From the NCBI GenBank assembly GCA_020161365.1, contig JAIUNU010000013.1, positions 62,001 to 126,000 of the forward strand: DNA of 64,000 nucleotides, written 5' to 3'. This document shows, one piece after another, positions 41,635 through 48,548 of the stretch. The notes under the pieces were generated by a model. It saw only the letters and a list, made by a program, of their open reading frames with translations. It made no database searches and was not told the origin of the DNA. Numbering within the stretch: the stretch's first letter is position 1; each line of letters starts with the position of its first letter. This DNA comes from Pseudomonadota bacterium. GTDB taxonomy: Bacteria > Pseudomonadota > Alphaproteobacteria > Caulobacterales > Caulobacteraceae. The position numbers and the translations under genes are program-made.

Positions 41635-42051
41635 TCTATGCGGGGGGATCTCAACACCTTTCAAGTTCAGGCCGCTCCCCCTCCCGGCGGTCTGGGTCTT
41701 GGCCGTGCGGTAGAGACCCGCGCGAGTTTGGCCAGGACCGGCGCGGCGACTGCCCTCTATCGGTCGTCGCGCCCCCACTATCCCGTCCCCCAGTTTTCCA
41801 ACAGCGGACACCCGAGCGCCGCTGAAACGCCGACGCAGATGGCTTCACAAGCCGTGGGGGACAAACGGGCACATAAGGCGGCTCATGCGTCGGAAGCTCG
41901 GGAACTATCCTATCGCGATCCGATCCGAGCATCCTTTCCTCTGCCGGTTCGGTTGGCAGCCCGATGGGCGGCTCTCGGGTGCGATGAACCGAGCCGTCAT
42001 TCTTTCACGACGATGGGCGCTGGAGCCTTCACCCTCCAACGCCCGTCCTCG
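41635..42051. other. Unresolved 417-bp stretch between cro-like gene and divergent operator
   Basis: Both strands carry overlapping open frames. On the plus strand an ORF runs 41638-42267; on the minus strand 41651-41932 (starts MLGSDRDRIVPELPTHEPPY) is open. None shows a recognisable domain or clean codon pattern, and the plus-strand ORF runs across the more protein-like minus gene at 42052-42225. At most one short gene is likely here; left unassigned. Confidence 0.4.
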
Positions 42052-42225
42052 TCATGCGTCGAGACCCGCCAACACCAACCCGTGGGCCTCGTCTCGGTAG
42101 GATTGCGCCAGTTCGGCCAAGTCCTCCCGGTCTTCACCTCTAACCGTAAGCGCTCGGAGTTCGCTCCTTCGCGCCAAAACAACACGCCGGATCGCTTCGC
42201 AAAAGAGAGCGTCGGCGGCTTCCAT
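42052..42225 (-). CDS. 57-residue helical phage protein
   Basis: ATG at 42225 with AGGGA at good spacing. The product begins MEAADALFCEAIRRVVLARR and continues as amphipathic helices (SELRALTVRGEDREDLAELAQSYRDEAHGLVLAGLDA). Divergent from the 42270 gene, with a perfect 10-bp inverted repeat in the spacer. Unknown function. Confidence 0.5.
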   Translation of the reverse strand: MEAADALFCEAIRRVVLARRSELRALTVRGEDREDLAELAQSYRDEAHGLVLAGLDA

Positions 42226-42235
42226 CGTTCGTCCC

Positions 42236-42270
42236 TGATCAACACCCCCTCTCTGGAGGCGTGTTGATCA
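42236..42270. promoter_or_regulatory. Perfect 10-bp inverted repeat in a divergent spacer
   Basis: TGATCAACAC (42236-42245), 15-bp spacer, GTGTTGATCA (42261-42270). Located between the minus-strand 57-residue gene and the plus-strand regulator-like gene; the last base is the first base of a candidate ATG. Likely operator, distinct from the CI/Cro operators. Confidence 0.55.
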
Positions 42271-42689
42271 TGGGACATTCAGTAATGGCTTTCTCACCGA
42301 ACCTTCGGGCTAAACGCCCGGGATTTTCAGTTGACAAAACTATTCGTGACGCTCTCGCCGAGCATTTCAGGCGGGAATACCCGGCGAACGCCACGAAGAC
42401 CCTGTCGCGTGACCTTGGCCTGTCAATCGACGAGGCGAGGGCGGTGCTGGAGGGGCGCTGTTCACTGAACAGCCTAAACCAAATCCTCAAACACAAGAAC
42501 GGCGGTTGGTCCGTGCTCCTGCCCGTAATGGGCGTGGTGATCGGTGAGACCCTGGACCGCCACCTAGAACAACAAAGGGACCGCCATGAGCAAATGGCTG
42601 CGCGCCATCGGGCGCTGGGGCGCGATCTTCGCGCTAACGCTTCTACAGTTTGTGGCTTGGATCACGGGCGCTCTGGCGCTGGCCTATAG
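42270..42689 (+). CDS. Phage regulatory protein-like, candidate CII-position gene
   Basis: 139 residues (ATG at 42270 or 42285). FSVDKTIRDALAEHFRREYPANATKTLSRDLGLSIDEARAVLEGRCSLNSLNQILKHKNGGWSVLLPVMG looks like an HTH followed by a membrane-proximal or oligomerisation helix. It stands where lambdoid phages carry cII. Its last 104 bases overlap the next gene in another frame. Confidence 0.6.
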   Translation: MGHSVMAFSPNLRAKRPGFSVDKTIRDALAEHFRREYPANATKTLSRDLGLSIDEARAVLEGRCSLNSLNQILKHKNGGWSVLLPVMGVVIGETLDRHLEQQRDRHEQMAARHRALGRDLRANASTVCGLDHGRSGAGL

Positions 42690-42843
42690 CGCCGTTTCTA
42701 GCGCGGTTGGCGAGTGGTGCGAACGTCACATCGCTGCTCTGCGTGACAGCCGTTGGCTGATCCCGGCCCTGATCGTGTCGCTAGCCGTCTGGGTTCTCAT
42801 CATCTGGGGCGTGGCGTCGTTCGTCCGCTGGGTGATCGCATGA
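42586..42843 (+). CDS. Small two-span membrane protein, 85 residues
   Basis: AAGGGA precedes the ATG. Two hydrophobic helices (GAIFALTLLQFVAWITGALALAYSAVSSAV and ALIVSLAVWVLIIWGVASFVRWVI) flank a polar loop. The stop overlaps the HNH gene start (ATGA). Unknown function. Confidence 0.62.
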   Translation: MSKWLRAIGRWGAIFALTLLQFVAWITGALALAYSAVSSAVGEWCERHIAALRDSRWLIPALIVSLAVWVLIIWGVASFVRWVIA

Positions 42844-43391
42844 AGATCACGTTGAACTGCGGAAGCGAGATGCTGATCGATGCAGAAGACTATCAAAAGG
42901 TAAGTCACCTTTCGCTACGTTATGTGCGCTCGCGTTATTCGCATGGATCGGTGCGAGGCTACGACAAACAGCTTGGGAAAAGCGTTGCCGTTCACCGCGT
43001 CATCATGGCTGCGCCAAAAGGCGTAGAGGTTGACCACATCAACCGTAACCCACTGGACAACCGGCGGCAGAATTTGCGGCTGTGTGACCGCCAGCAGAAC
43101 ACGCGAAATCGGACCTACACCAAAGCATCAGACCTGCCGAAGGGTGTTTTTCGTAGGCGCAAAGATCGTAGCTACCGCGCGATGATTACCATCGACGGCA
43201 AGCAAGTAGCGCTGGGCTCATACGACAGCCCGATCCAAGCAGCGCTTGCCTATGACCACGCTGCTCAAAAGCATTTTGGCGAGTTTGCGCGCCTGAACTT
43301 CGATCCTGAGCGCGACTGGATCTTGCCGAAGCTAATTCCGACCAAGCGCTCACACAGTCCAATCGCTCTAACGCTGAAGGGGTGCGCCTGA
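42840..43391 (+). CDS. HNH homing-type endonuclease with AP2 domain
   Basis: 183 residues from the ATG at 42840. VAVHRVIMAAPKGVEVDHINRNPLDNRRQNLRLCDRQQN is the HNH core (D-H-x-N, N-x3-N), and GVFRRRKDRSYRAMITIDGKQVALGSYDSPIQAALAYDHAA is the AP2/integrase DNA-binding domain, together typical of free-standing phage homing nucleases. No intron or intein is apparent in adjacent genes. Confidence 0.87.
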   Translation: MKITLNCGSEMLIDAEDYQKVSHLSLRYVRSRYSHGSVRGYDKQLGKSVAVHRVIMAAPKGVEVDHINRNPLDNRRQNLRLCDRQQNTRNRTYTKASDLPKGVFRRRKDRSYRAMITIDGKQVALGSYDSPIQAALAYDHAAQKHFGEFARLNFDPERDWILPKLIPTKRSHSPIALTLKGCA

Positions 43392-43597
43392 TGGCCGAGA
43401 CCCGTTTCCCATACCTAACCGCGCTTCTGGTCGGACCTAACGCCGACGCCGAAGAGCGCCTGAAGGCCGCGATCATCCGCGCCGAAGCCCTCAAGGAGCT
43501 TCGAGAAGCCCAGAAGCGCCGGGACACGCGCCGACAGCACGAGAAGGCCGCGAAGGCCGTAGCGGCGACCTGTGACGCTCTGAGGGCCGGCGCATGA
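43391..43597 (+). CDS. Small helical phage protein, 68 residues
   Basis: ATG at 43391 overlaps the HNH stop (TGATG). MAETRFPYLTALLVGPNADAEERLKAAIIRAEALKELREAQKRRDTRRQHEKAA: an alpha-helical charged protein. Unknown function. Confidence 0.6.
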   Translation: MAETRFPYLTALLVGPNADAEERLKAAIIRAEALKELREAQKRRDTRRQHEKAAKAVAATCDALRAGA

Positions 43598-43989
43598 GAA
43601 CGACAAATCTAAACGCCGTGATCGCATCCGCGCCAGTGAACAAGTCTGCGGCATTAGCTAGGGATGGGAGCGGCGCGCATTGGGAAGCAAAAATCCCACA
43701 AATGTATGTTCACTCTGAGACGCCGTTGCCCACTGTAGAATTTACAGGTCTAAGCGAGCACAACTTAACTGGTCAGCAAATGGGCAGGCTCAAAGTCATC
43801 GGGTACTTTGGGCAAGGAAAATGGTCCGTGCGATGCGCTTGTGGTCGGTACGAGACGCGTAATTCTAAAGCTATCCGTCAAAACGTCGATCAAGACCACT
43901 CCTGTTTTTCTTGCGCGCGTGTACGCACCCTCAAGAATAGGGCGACGGTAAATCACCCCTCATGGAAGGCCATGAGGGATATGCCATGA
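43594..43989 (+). CDS. Phage protein with zinc-ribbon-like C-terminal module
   Basis: 131 residues. LTGQQMGRLKVIGYFGQGKWSVRCACGRYETRNSKAIRQNVDQDHSCFSCARV matches the short beta-strand plus paired-Cys module often attached to phage HNH or AP2 proteins (W-x-C-x-CG ... C-x-x-C). Start overlaps the previous stop. It may bind DNA; no nuclease motif is present. Confidence 0.68.
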   Translation: MRTTNLNAVIASAPVNKSAALARDGSGAHWEAKIPQMYVHSETPLPTVEFTGLSEHNLTGQQMGRLKVIGYFGQGKWSVRCACGRYETRNSKAIRQNVDQDHSCFSCARVRTLKNRATVNHPSWKAMRDMP

Positions 43990-44297
43990 GCAAGTACGGC
44001 AACCGCAAGACCGTCGTCGACGGGATCACCTTCGACAGCGCCAAGGAAGGGCGCCGGTATCGCGAGCTGAAGCTGTTCGAGCGCGCCGGTCAGATCCGCG
44101 ACCTGGAGATGCAGAAGCGCTTTCCGATCCGCGTCAACGACGAACTGGTCTGCTCCTACATCGCCGACTTCCAATACGTCGAAGCCCACAGCGGCAAGAC
44201 TGTCGTGGAGGACGTCAAGGGCATGAGAACCCGCGAATACATCCTCAAGCGCAAGCTCATGCACGCGGTCCACGGCATCACAATCAAAGAGGTTTAA
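43986..44297 (+). CDS. DUF1064 family phage nuclease-like protein
   Basis: 103 residues from the ATG at 43986 (ATGA overlap). KYGNRKTVVDGITFDSAKEGRRYRELKLFERAGQIRDLEMQKRF, SYIADFQYVE and KTVVEDVKGMRTREYILKRKLMHAVHG give the Asp-Glu-Lys layout of a PDDEXK nuclease, the proposed class for DUF1064 (Holliday-junction or replication-linked endonuclease). Confidence 0.87.
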   Translation: MSKYGNRKTVVDGITFDSAKEGRRYRELKLFERAGQIRDLEMQKRFPIRVNDELVCSYIADFQYVEAHSGKTVVEDVKGMRTREYILKRKLMHAVHGITIKEV

Positions 44298-44303
44298 CGC
44301 CCG

Positions 44304-44564
44304 ATGGAAACCCAACAATACACCCTGAGCGCTGCGCAGCGCCTTCACTGGTGCCTTGCCGCCGTGCGGGACGGTTACAGCACCGTACAGGCCATCTCGG
44401 ACAAAATCGGAATGTCCTACCGCGCGGTCGGAAACTACATGACCCGCGCGCGTGAAAGCGAATGGGTCGAGGCCACGATCCTCAACCCGGTCAACGGGAC
44501 AGGGCGCGTGTACGCCTACACGATCACGCCGGCCGGGATGGCTGAACTGGAGCGAGTGAAATGA
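44304..44564 (+). CDS. Winged-helix DNA-binding protein
   Basis: 86 residues. GYSTVQAISDKIGMSYRAVGNYMTRARESEWVEATILNPVNGTGRVYAYTITPAGMAEL is a winged HTH with the wing around NGTGRVYAY. Adjacent to replication genes; may be a regulator or origin-binding accessory. Confidence 0.68.
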   Translation: METQQYTLSAAQRLHWCLAAVRDGYSTVQAISDKIGMSYRAVGNYMTRARESEWVEATILNPVNGTGRVYAYTITPAGMAELERVK

Positions 44565-44872
44565 ACATTCATTTGCAAATGAGCCTGTGGCGCGGTCCGG
44601 TCAAGCGTCGGATCTCAATGCCTGAGATCGCCAATCTCATTGCGTCCACGTACGGGGTTTCCGTCGCTAATCTGGTCGGTCCGGCGCGGCACAAAGCTAT
44701 CAGCCATGCGCGTCAGCACGCCATGTGGCTGATGCACCAGCAACCCCATCTGAGTATGCCTCAAATCGGCAAGTTCCTGGGTGGTCGCGATCACACGACG
44801 ATCCTGCACGGAATTCGCCGCTACGAACAGCGCATGGCCGAAGGCACCGCCTACACGCTGGAGCTTGTCTAG
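44561..44872 (+). CDS. Stand-alone DnaA domain IV protein
   Basis: 103 residues. ISMPEIANLIASTYGVSVANLVGPARHKAISHARQHAMWLMHQQ followed by MPQIGKFLGGRDHTTILHGIRRYEQRM reproduces the DnaA C-terminal DNA-binding domain, including the GGRDHTT signature that reads DnaA boxes. The AAA+ ATPase part is absent. It could mark the phage origin, titrate or compete with host DnaA. Overlaps neighbours at both ends (ATGA and TAGTG). Confidence 0.88.
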   Translation: MNIHLQMSLWRGPVKRRISMPEIANLIASTYGVSVANLVGPARHKAISHARQHAMWLMHQQPHLSMPQIGKFLGGRDHTTILHGIRRYEQRMAEGTAYTLELV

Positions 44873-45549
44873 TGAGCGTTACCGGCTTCATCAAAAGAAT
44901 GGTCGACGCTGGCTTCTCGCTCGATGACGCGCTGTTGGCTTCCGAGATGTTTGAAGCCGAGGTTAATGACATGTTGCCAAAGCGGACGGCTGGTGCTGTT
45001 CGCCAAGCGCGTTACCAAGAACGTAAGCGTCAGAAGGCGTCAGAAAATGACGCTAATGACGTTTCTGACGTTTCTGACTATCCCCTAAATAAAGAAGTTT
45101 CCCCCACACCCCCTTCAAGAAATTATACCCCTAAAGGGGTAAATATAACTACACACGCGCGTAAGGCCGATCGCGAACCCGAGGGTTTCGAGGCGTTTTG
45201 GTCGGTCTATCCCCGTCGAGTGGGCAAGGACGCCGCTCGGAAAGCCTTCGCCAAGGCCTCGCGCCGCACCAGCCTCGCCGATTTGATCGCCGCAGTTCGC
45301 CGCGACGCCGAAAGCCAGTGGCGCGACAGGCCACCGGACATGATCCCGCACCCGTCGACCTGGCTAAACCAAGCCAGATGGGAAGACGAACCGCCACCCG
45401 AGAGCAACATCACGCCGCTGAGATCAACCCATGAACGCCGTAACGAAAATCCAGGGCTCGAAAGATCTTCGTCAAACCTTGAGCGCGCTTTCGCCGGGGC
45501 TGAAATCGCTTCTCGCCTTCGAGCCGAGCAATCATCGGGCGGTTTCTGA
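44872..45549 (+). CDS. Phage replication protein (O-like)
   Basis: 225 residues from a GTG at 44872 overlapping the stop of the DnaA-domain gene. The N-terminal helices (SVTGFIKRMVDAGFSLDDALLASEMFEAE) and a Ser/Asp linker lead to FEAFWSVYPRRVGKDAARKAFAKASRRTSLADLIAAVRRDAESQWRD and PHPSTWLNQARWED, a C-terminal module shared by many phage primosome/replication proteins. Its last 119 bases overlap the next gene in another frame. Confidence 0.78.
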   Translation: MSVTGFIKRMVDAGFSLDDALLASEMFEAEVNDMLPKRTAGAVRQARYQERKRQKASENDANDVSDVSDYPLNKEVSPTPPSRNYTPKGVNITTHARKADREPEGFEAFWSVYPRRVGKDAARKAFAKASRRTSLADLIAAVRRDAESQWRDRPPDMIPHPSTWLNQARWEDEPPPESNITPLRSTHERRNENPGLERSSSNLERAFAGAEIASRLRAEQSSGGF

Positions 45550-46171
45550 GATCGCCAACAACCCGGCGTTTCTGGCTGAGGTCAAGGCCGCGCTACCTGC
45601 GATCAAGGCCAACGCCACGAACCCGGCGAGCCATGAGGACATCAAACGGATCATCGGCGCCAAGTTCGCCACCTTCCGCCCGACGCAGCGCAGTGACGCT
45701 GAATGGGCGATGTTCTGGGCCGATTACTTCTCGGTTCTTGAAGGACTGCCGGCGTCTGCCCTTGAAGCGGCGATGGAGGCGGTTCTGAACGATCCGAAGG
45801 TGGAGCACATGCCCAAGCCTGCCCGCATCAAAGAGCTGGCCATGAGCACGCCGAACCGGGCCGTCAAGGCATACGACCGGGCGAAGGCCGCTGTTGAGTA
45901 CCAAGCGCCGCGCGAGGTCGAGAAGCTGCCGCCCGAGAAGATCCGCGAGATGGTCCAGCCGATTGGCGGCGCGCGCCTCGAGCCGAACGACGCCGACAAG
46001 GAGCGGGTTAAGCGGATGATGCGCGAGTTCATCGAAGCCGACGAGGCCCGCAAGGCCAAGGAGCGCCAGGAGCTGGAACAGCGCGCCCCGGTGAGCGCCA
46101 CGCCCGACGAGACCGGCATTAGCCCGCAGCTTCGCGAGGCACTGATGGCCCGTGGCTACAGCCCTAACTGA
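45431..46171 (+). CDS. Putative phage replication/helicase-loader-type protein
   Basis: 246 residues. SHEDIKRIIGAKFATFRPTQRSDAEWAMFWADYFSVLEGLPASALEAAMEAVLND is the conserved-looking core; a charged helical tail (NDADKERVKRMMREFIEADEARKAKERQELEQ) follows. By position it should act with the O-like protein, but no catalytic motif was seen. Confidence 0.7.
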   Translation: MNAVTKIQGSKDLRQTLSALSPGLKSLLAFEPSNHRAVSEIANNPAFLAEVKAALPAIKANATNPASHEDIKRIIGAKFATFRPTQRSDAEWAMFWADYFSVLEGLPASALEAAMEAVLNDPKVEHMPKPARIKELAMSTPNRAVKAYDRAKAAVEYQAPREVEKLPPEKIREMVQPIGGARLEPNDADKERVKRMMREFIEADEARKAKERQELEQRAPVSATPDETGISPQLREALMARGYSPN

Positions 46172-46185
46172 GATGAGAGAGCACA

Positions 46186-46404
46186 ATGCAAAAGCCAAAC
46201 TACGCGGCAATGAGCCCCGGTGACATGCTCACCGCGTTAGGTGACGACGCTCAAAAATGGGCGGAGGCATTTTGCCAAATACACGGCGGCGATGAAGACT
46301 TGATGCTTGCTTGGTTCGCCAACGCGATAGAGCACTCACACGACGTTCGCACTGGGTCAGGCCCGGTTGTTATGCCGGACGGTTCGGCTTTTATCGTGTT
46401 CTAG
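46186..46404 (+). CDS. Small hypothetical phage protein, 72 residues
   Basis: MQKPNYAAMSPGDMLTALGDDAQKWAEAFCQIHGGDEDLMLAWFANAIEHSHDVRTG, acidic, ending in PDGSAFIVF. Followed 11 bases later by the next ATG with AGGAG. Unknown function. Confidence 0.6.
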   Translation: MQKPNYAAMSPGDMLTALGDDAQKWAEAFCQIHGGDEDLMLAWFANAIEHSHDVRTGSGPVVMPDGSAFIVF

Positions 46405-46414
46405 GAGCCAACAC

Positions 46415-46567
46415 ATGGAACTGTTCATAGCGTTCGTTGTAGGGTTCGGCGTGGCTACGGCGATCAACCTGCGCCACATGTGGCGCCTCGTGAGCGAGAA
46501 CGCCGAACTGCGGGAGGTTACTCCCGCCCGAGCCCCTAACGGCCGGTTCGTGAAGCGGGGGGCGTGA
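46415..46567 (+). CDS. 50-residue membrane protein
   Basis: ATG at 46415 with AGGAG upstream. One membrane helix (ELFIAFVVGFGVATAINL) and a polar tail ARAPNGRFVKRGA. Stop overlaps the next start. Unknown function. Confidence 0.55.
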   Translation: MELFIAFVVGFGVATAINLRHMWRLVSENAELREVTPARAPNGRFVKRGA

Positions 46568-46950
46568 TGCAGGCCGCATACGACGTCGCGACAGTTGTCG
46601 CCGCTGCACAAAAGGCCATCCCGGCATGGGAGGCGAAGCTCGTAGAGGTGAAAGCCCGTTACGAAGAGCGCATAGCCGTTCTGAAGGCGCGCCACTCGGA
46701 GATAGCGGACGCCACCAAGCACGACGTTGCCATCATCGGCAAAGGCTGGCTCTGCGGCGGCGCGCGGTTCAAAGAGCGTATGGCTTTCGAGGACTGGCTA
46801 ATTGCCAGCCTTATGGTTCCGCATGTTCCTCAGTTGGACATTTGCTGGAGCCTGGCCCAAACCAACCCAGATGGCGTCAAGTTCGTGGTGCTGAGCGAGC
46901 AAGAGATAGAGGCAATCAAGCCGGGCCTTGGGGAGGCGCTAACGCCATGA
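46567..46950 (+). CDS. Hypothetical phage protein, about 127 residues
   Basis: ATG at 46567 (TGATG) or GTG at 46564. VEVKARYEERIAVLKARHSEIADATKHDVAIIGKGWLCGGARFKERMAFEDWLIASLMV. A 12-residue ORF (46947-46985) coupled by ATGA separates it from the next gene, probably a leader-like coupling ORF. Confidence 0.58.
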   Translation: MQAAYDVATVVAAAQKAIPAWEAKLVEVKARYEERIAVLKARHSEIADATKHDVAIIGKGWLCGGARFKERMAFEDWLIASLMVPHVPQLDICWSLAQTNPDGVKFVVLSEQEIEAIKPGLGEALTP

Positions 46951-46988
46951 TGGCCGAACGCGCCCGCCAAGCTAAAGGGGAATAGGCC

Positions 46989-47327
46989 ATGACCAAGACC
47001 TACAACGCCTCCGACATTTTCAGCGTTGAAATGGGTTTCAGTGTCAAGGATCTCATCGGTATGGAACACAGCCCATTCGACGGCAATCAGGGCCTTGAAA
47101 ACACGCCGCCTAGCACATCAGCAATGGGAGCGCAGCAGCACAAGGCCACGACCATCACGCCTGAGAAGCTGAGAGAGTTGGCTCACCCAGGCAGACCGCA
47201 CCCGCAGGGATTTCACCAAGTGATCGCGGAATATCAGAACGCCCTCCGCGCTGCTGCCGACGAGATCGAGCGGCTTCAACTTGATCTGGATGCTGCCGAT
47301 TATGCGCTGCAATTCGGACCGGACTAG
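46989..47327 (+). CDS. Hypothetical phage protein, 112 residues
   Basis: Preceded by AAGGGGAATAGG. MTKTYNASDIFSVEMGFSVKDLIGMEHSPFD and a C-terminal helix FHQVIAEYQNALRAAADEIERLQLDLDAADYAL. Last gene before the NusG-like protein. Unknown function. Confidence 0.62.
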   Translation: MTKTYNASDIFSVEMGFSVKDLIGMEHSPFDGNQGLENTPPSTSAMGAQQHKATTITPEKLRELAHPGRPHPQGFHQVIAEYQNALRAAADEIERLQLDLDAADYALQFGPD

Positions 47328-47387
47328 AGCTCTAGCCCAGCCACCCGAACCACAGTAGAGTTACAGCGTGGGTCTCACCTCGGGAGG

Positions 47388-47921
47388 GTGAGGGGCAATG
47401 TCTTGCACTGGTACGCAGTACGAACGGCGACACGACAGGAACGAAAGGCCGCTGAGGCGCTACAGGAGGTGGGCCTAGAGGTCTACGCCCCCCAAGAGCG
47501 CAGGCTAGCGGTTCTCCCCCGCAAGGACGGGGAAACGGCTGTCACGGGGCCGCTCATCAAGGGCTGGATCTTCGCACGCGGCACGTGTCAGCAGATGCAG
47601 GAGGCGGAGGCCCTGGAGGGCGTATCCAGCATCGCTAGCTACCGGGACAAACAGGGCCGGCTAATCCCGGCGCCTCTCAACGCCCAAGACCGCGCCTTGC
47701 TTACCATCATCCGTGAGCTGGAGGCCAAGGGCGAGTTCGACCGGACCAAGGTCAAGCGATACACGCCAGCCGTAAACGAAGTGGTGCAGGTTGTGGACGG
47801 TCAATTCAAGGGATGGATCGGAACGGTCCTAGAGGCCATCGTCGAGACTAGGCGCGCAAAACTGACGTTTAGTGTCGGTAAACTGGAAGTTAGCATGGAT
47901 CACCTGGAGGCCGTTGCGTAA
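47388..47921 (+). CDS. Phage NusG/RfaH-like transcription elongation factor
   Basis: 177 residues if the GTG at 47388 is used; the TTG at 47403 has a better spaced AGGGG and would start MHWYAVRTATRQERKAAEAL. HWYAVRTATRQERKAAEALQEVGLEVYAPQERRL, and GPLIKGWIFARG are the NGN domain that binds RNA polymerase. NEVVQVVDGQFKGWIGTVLEAI and MDHLEAV form the KOW domain. It stands exactly at the early/late gene border, so an antiterminator role for the late operon is likely but not proven. Confidence 0.85.
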   Translation: MRGNVLHWYAVRTATRQERKAAEALQEVGLEVYAPQERRLAVLPRKDGETAVTGPLIKGWIFARGTCQQMQEAEALEGVSSIASYRDKQGRLIPAPLNAQDRALLTIIRELEAKGEFDRTKVKRYTPAVNEVVQVVDGQFKGWIGTVLEAIVETRRAKLTFSVGKLEVSMDHLEAVA

Positions 47922-48248
47922 CGCTACGCACCGCGCTACTCTCCCCGCAACTGATTTGCTCGAAAGGCTCTTTCCGCACTCTGTCAGGTCGGGTCGTTTC
48001 CCGCCTAGTGCGTAGCCTGCGAGTTTTCCAAGACAGTCCGCCTCGCCAACCGGCTGAGTAGCCCCCACAACGCCACCCGGTGGGGCGGGCTTCATCCATC
48101 GCGCCGCCGCACACGCCAAACACGCCCGCAACCGCGAGGCTTCACGCACCAGGCGGCTGGCGCGATACCCAACACAACCCCTGTATACGGCGCTACGGCA
48201 AAGGTCAGCGGGTAAGTGCGAACGGTTCTGAAGTAGACGGATTTAGAC
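47922..48248. other. 327-bp structured non-coding region before the late operon
   Basis: No convincing gene. GCTACGCAC (47923-47931) is perfectly complementary to GTGCGTAGC (48008-48016), and GCGTA-acgc-TACGC at 47916-47929 forms a competing hairpin. A further GCCACC-CGGTGGGGC stem lies near 48070. Expected content is the late promoter, a leader RNA and possibly an antitermination signal for the NusG-like protein. Confidence 0.55.
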
Positions 48249-48548
48249 ATGGCAGCAGGCCGAAAAACAGGCGGCCGGCAGAAAGGCACGCCGAACAAAG
48301 CGACAGCCGACATCAAGGCCCTGGCGATGGAACACGCCGCCAAGGCCATGAGCGAATTGGCTCGACTGGCGACGGAGGCCGAGAGCGAAGCCGCCCGCGT
48401 CGCTGCGATCAAGGAGCTGTTTGATCGTGGGTTTGGTAAGGCGCGCCAGGGTGTCGACATCGATGCGAGCGTGACGGGCGAACTGACCGCCAACCTGCAC
48501 ACGGTCGAGTATACCATCGTTGACCCGGCTACAGGTCCCGGTCGCTAG
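48249..48548 (+). CDS. Terminase small subunit-like protein
   Basis: 99 residues. MAAGRKTGGRQKGTPNKATA followed by DIKALAMEHAAKAMSELARLATEAESEAARVAAIKELFDRGFGKARQGVD resembles the DUF5681/small-terminase group whose N-terminus binds DNA. It directly precedes the large subunit, with a short overlap, the normal arrangement. Confidence 0.72.
   Translation: MAAGRKTGGRQKGTPNKATADIKALAMEHAAKAMSELARLATEAESEAARVAAIKELFDRGFGKARQGVDIDASVTGELTANLHTVEYTIVDPATGPGR

Noticed and set aside
41638..42267. 209-codon plus-strand ORF after the Cro-like gene
   Set aside because: Runs through a better supported minus-strand gene and a perfect inverted repeat, has no domain and erratic codon third positions; kept only as an unresolved stretch.
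42840..43391. Intron or intein associated with the HNH gene
   Set aside because: Neighbouring genes are continuous and no splice-like structure or split domain was found.
47829..48149. Minus-strand ORFs in the region between the NusG-like gene and terminase
   Set aside because: Cys/Arg/Pro-rich products without ribosome binding sites; they overlap the end of the NusG-like gene and inverted repeats.
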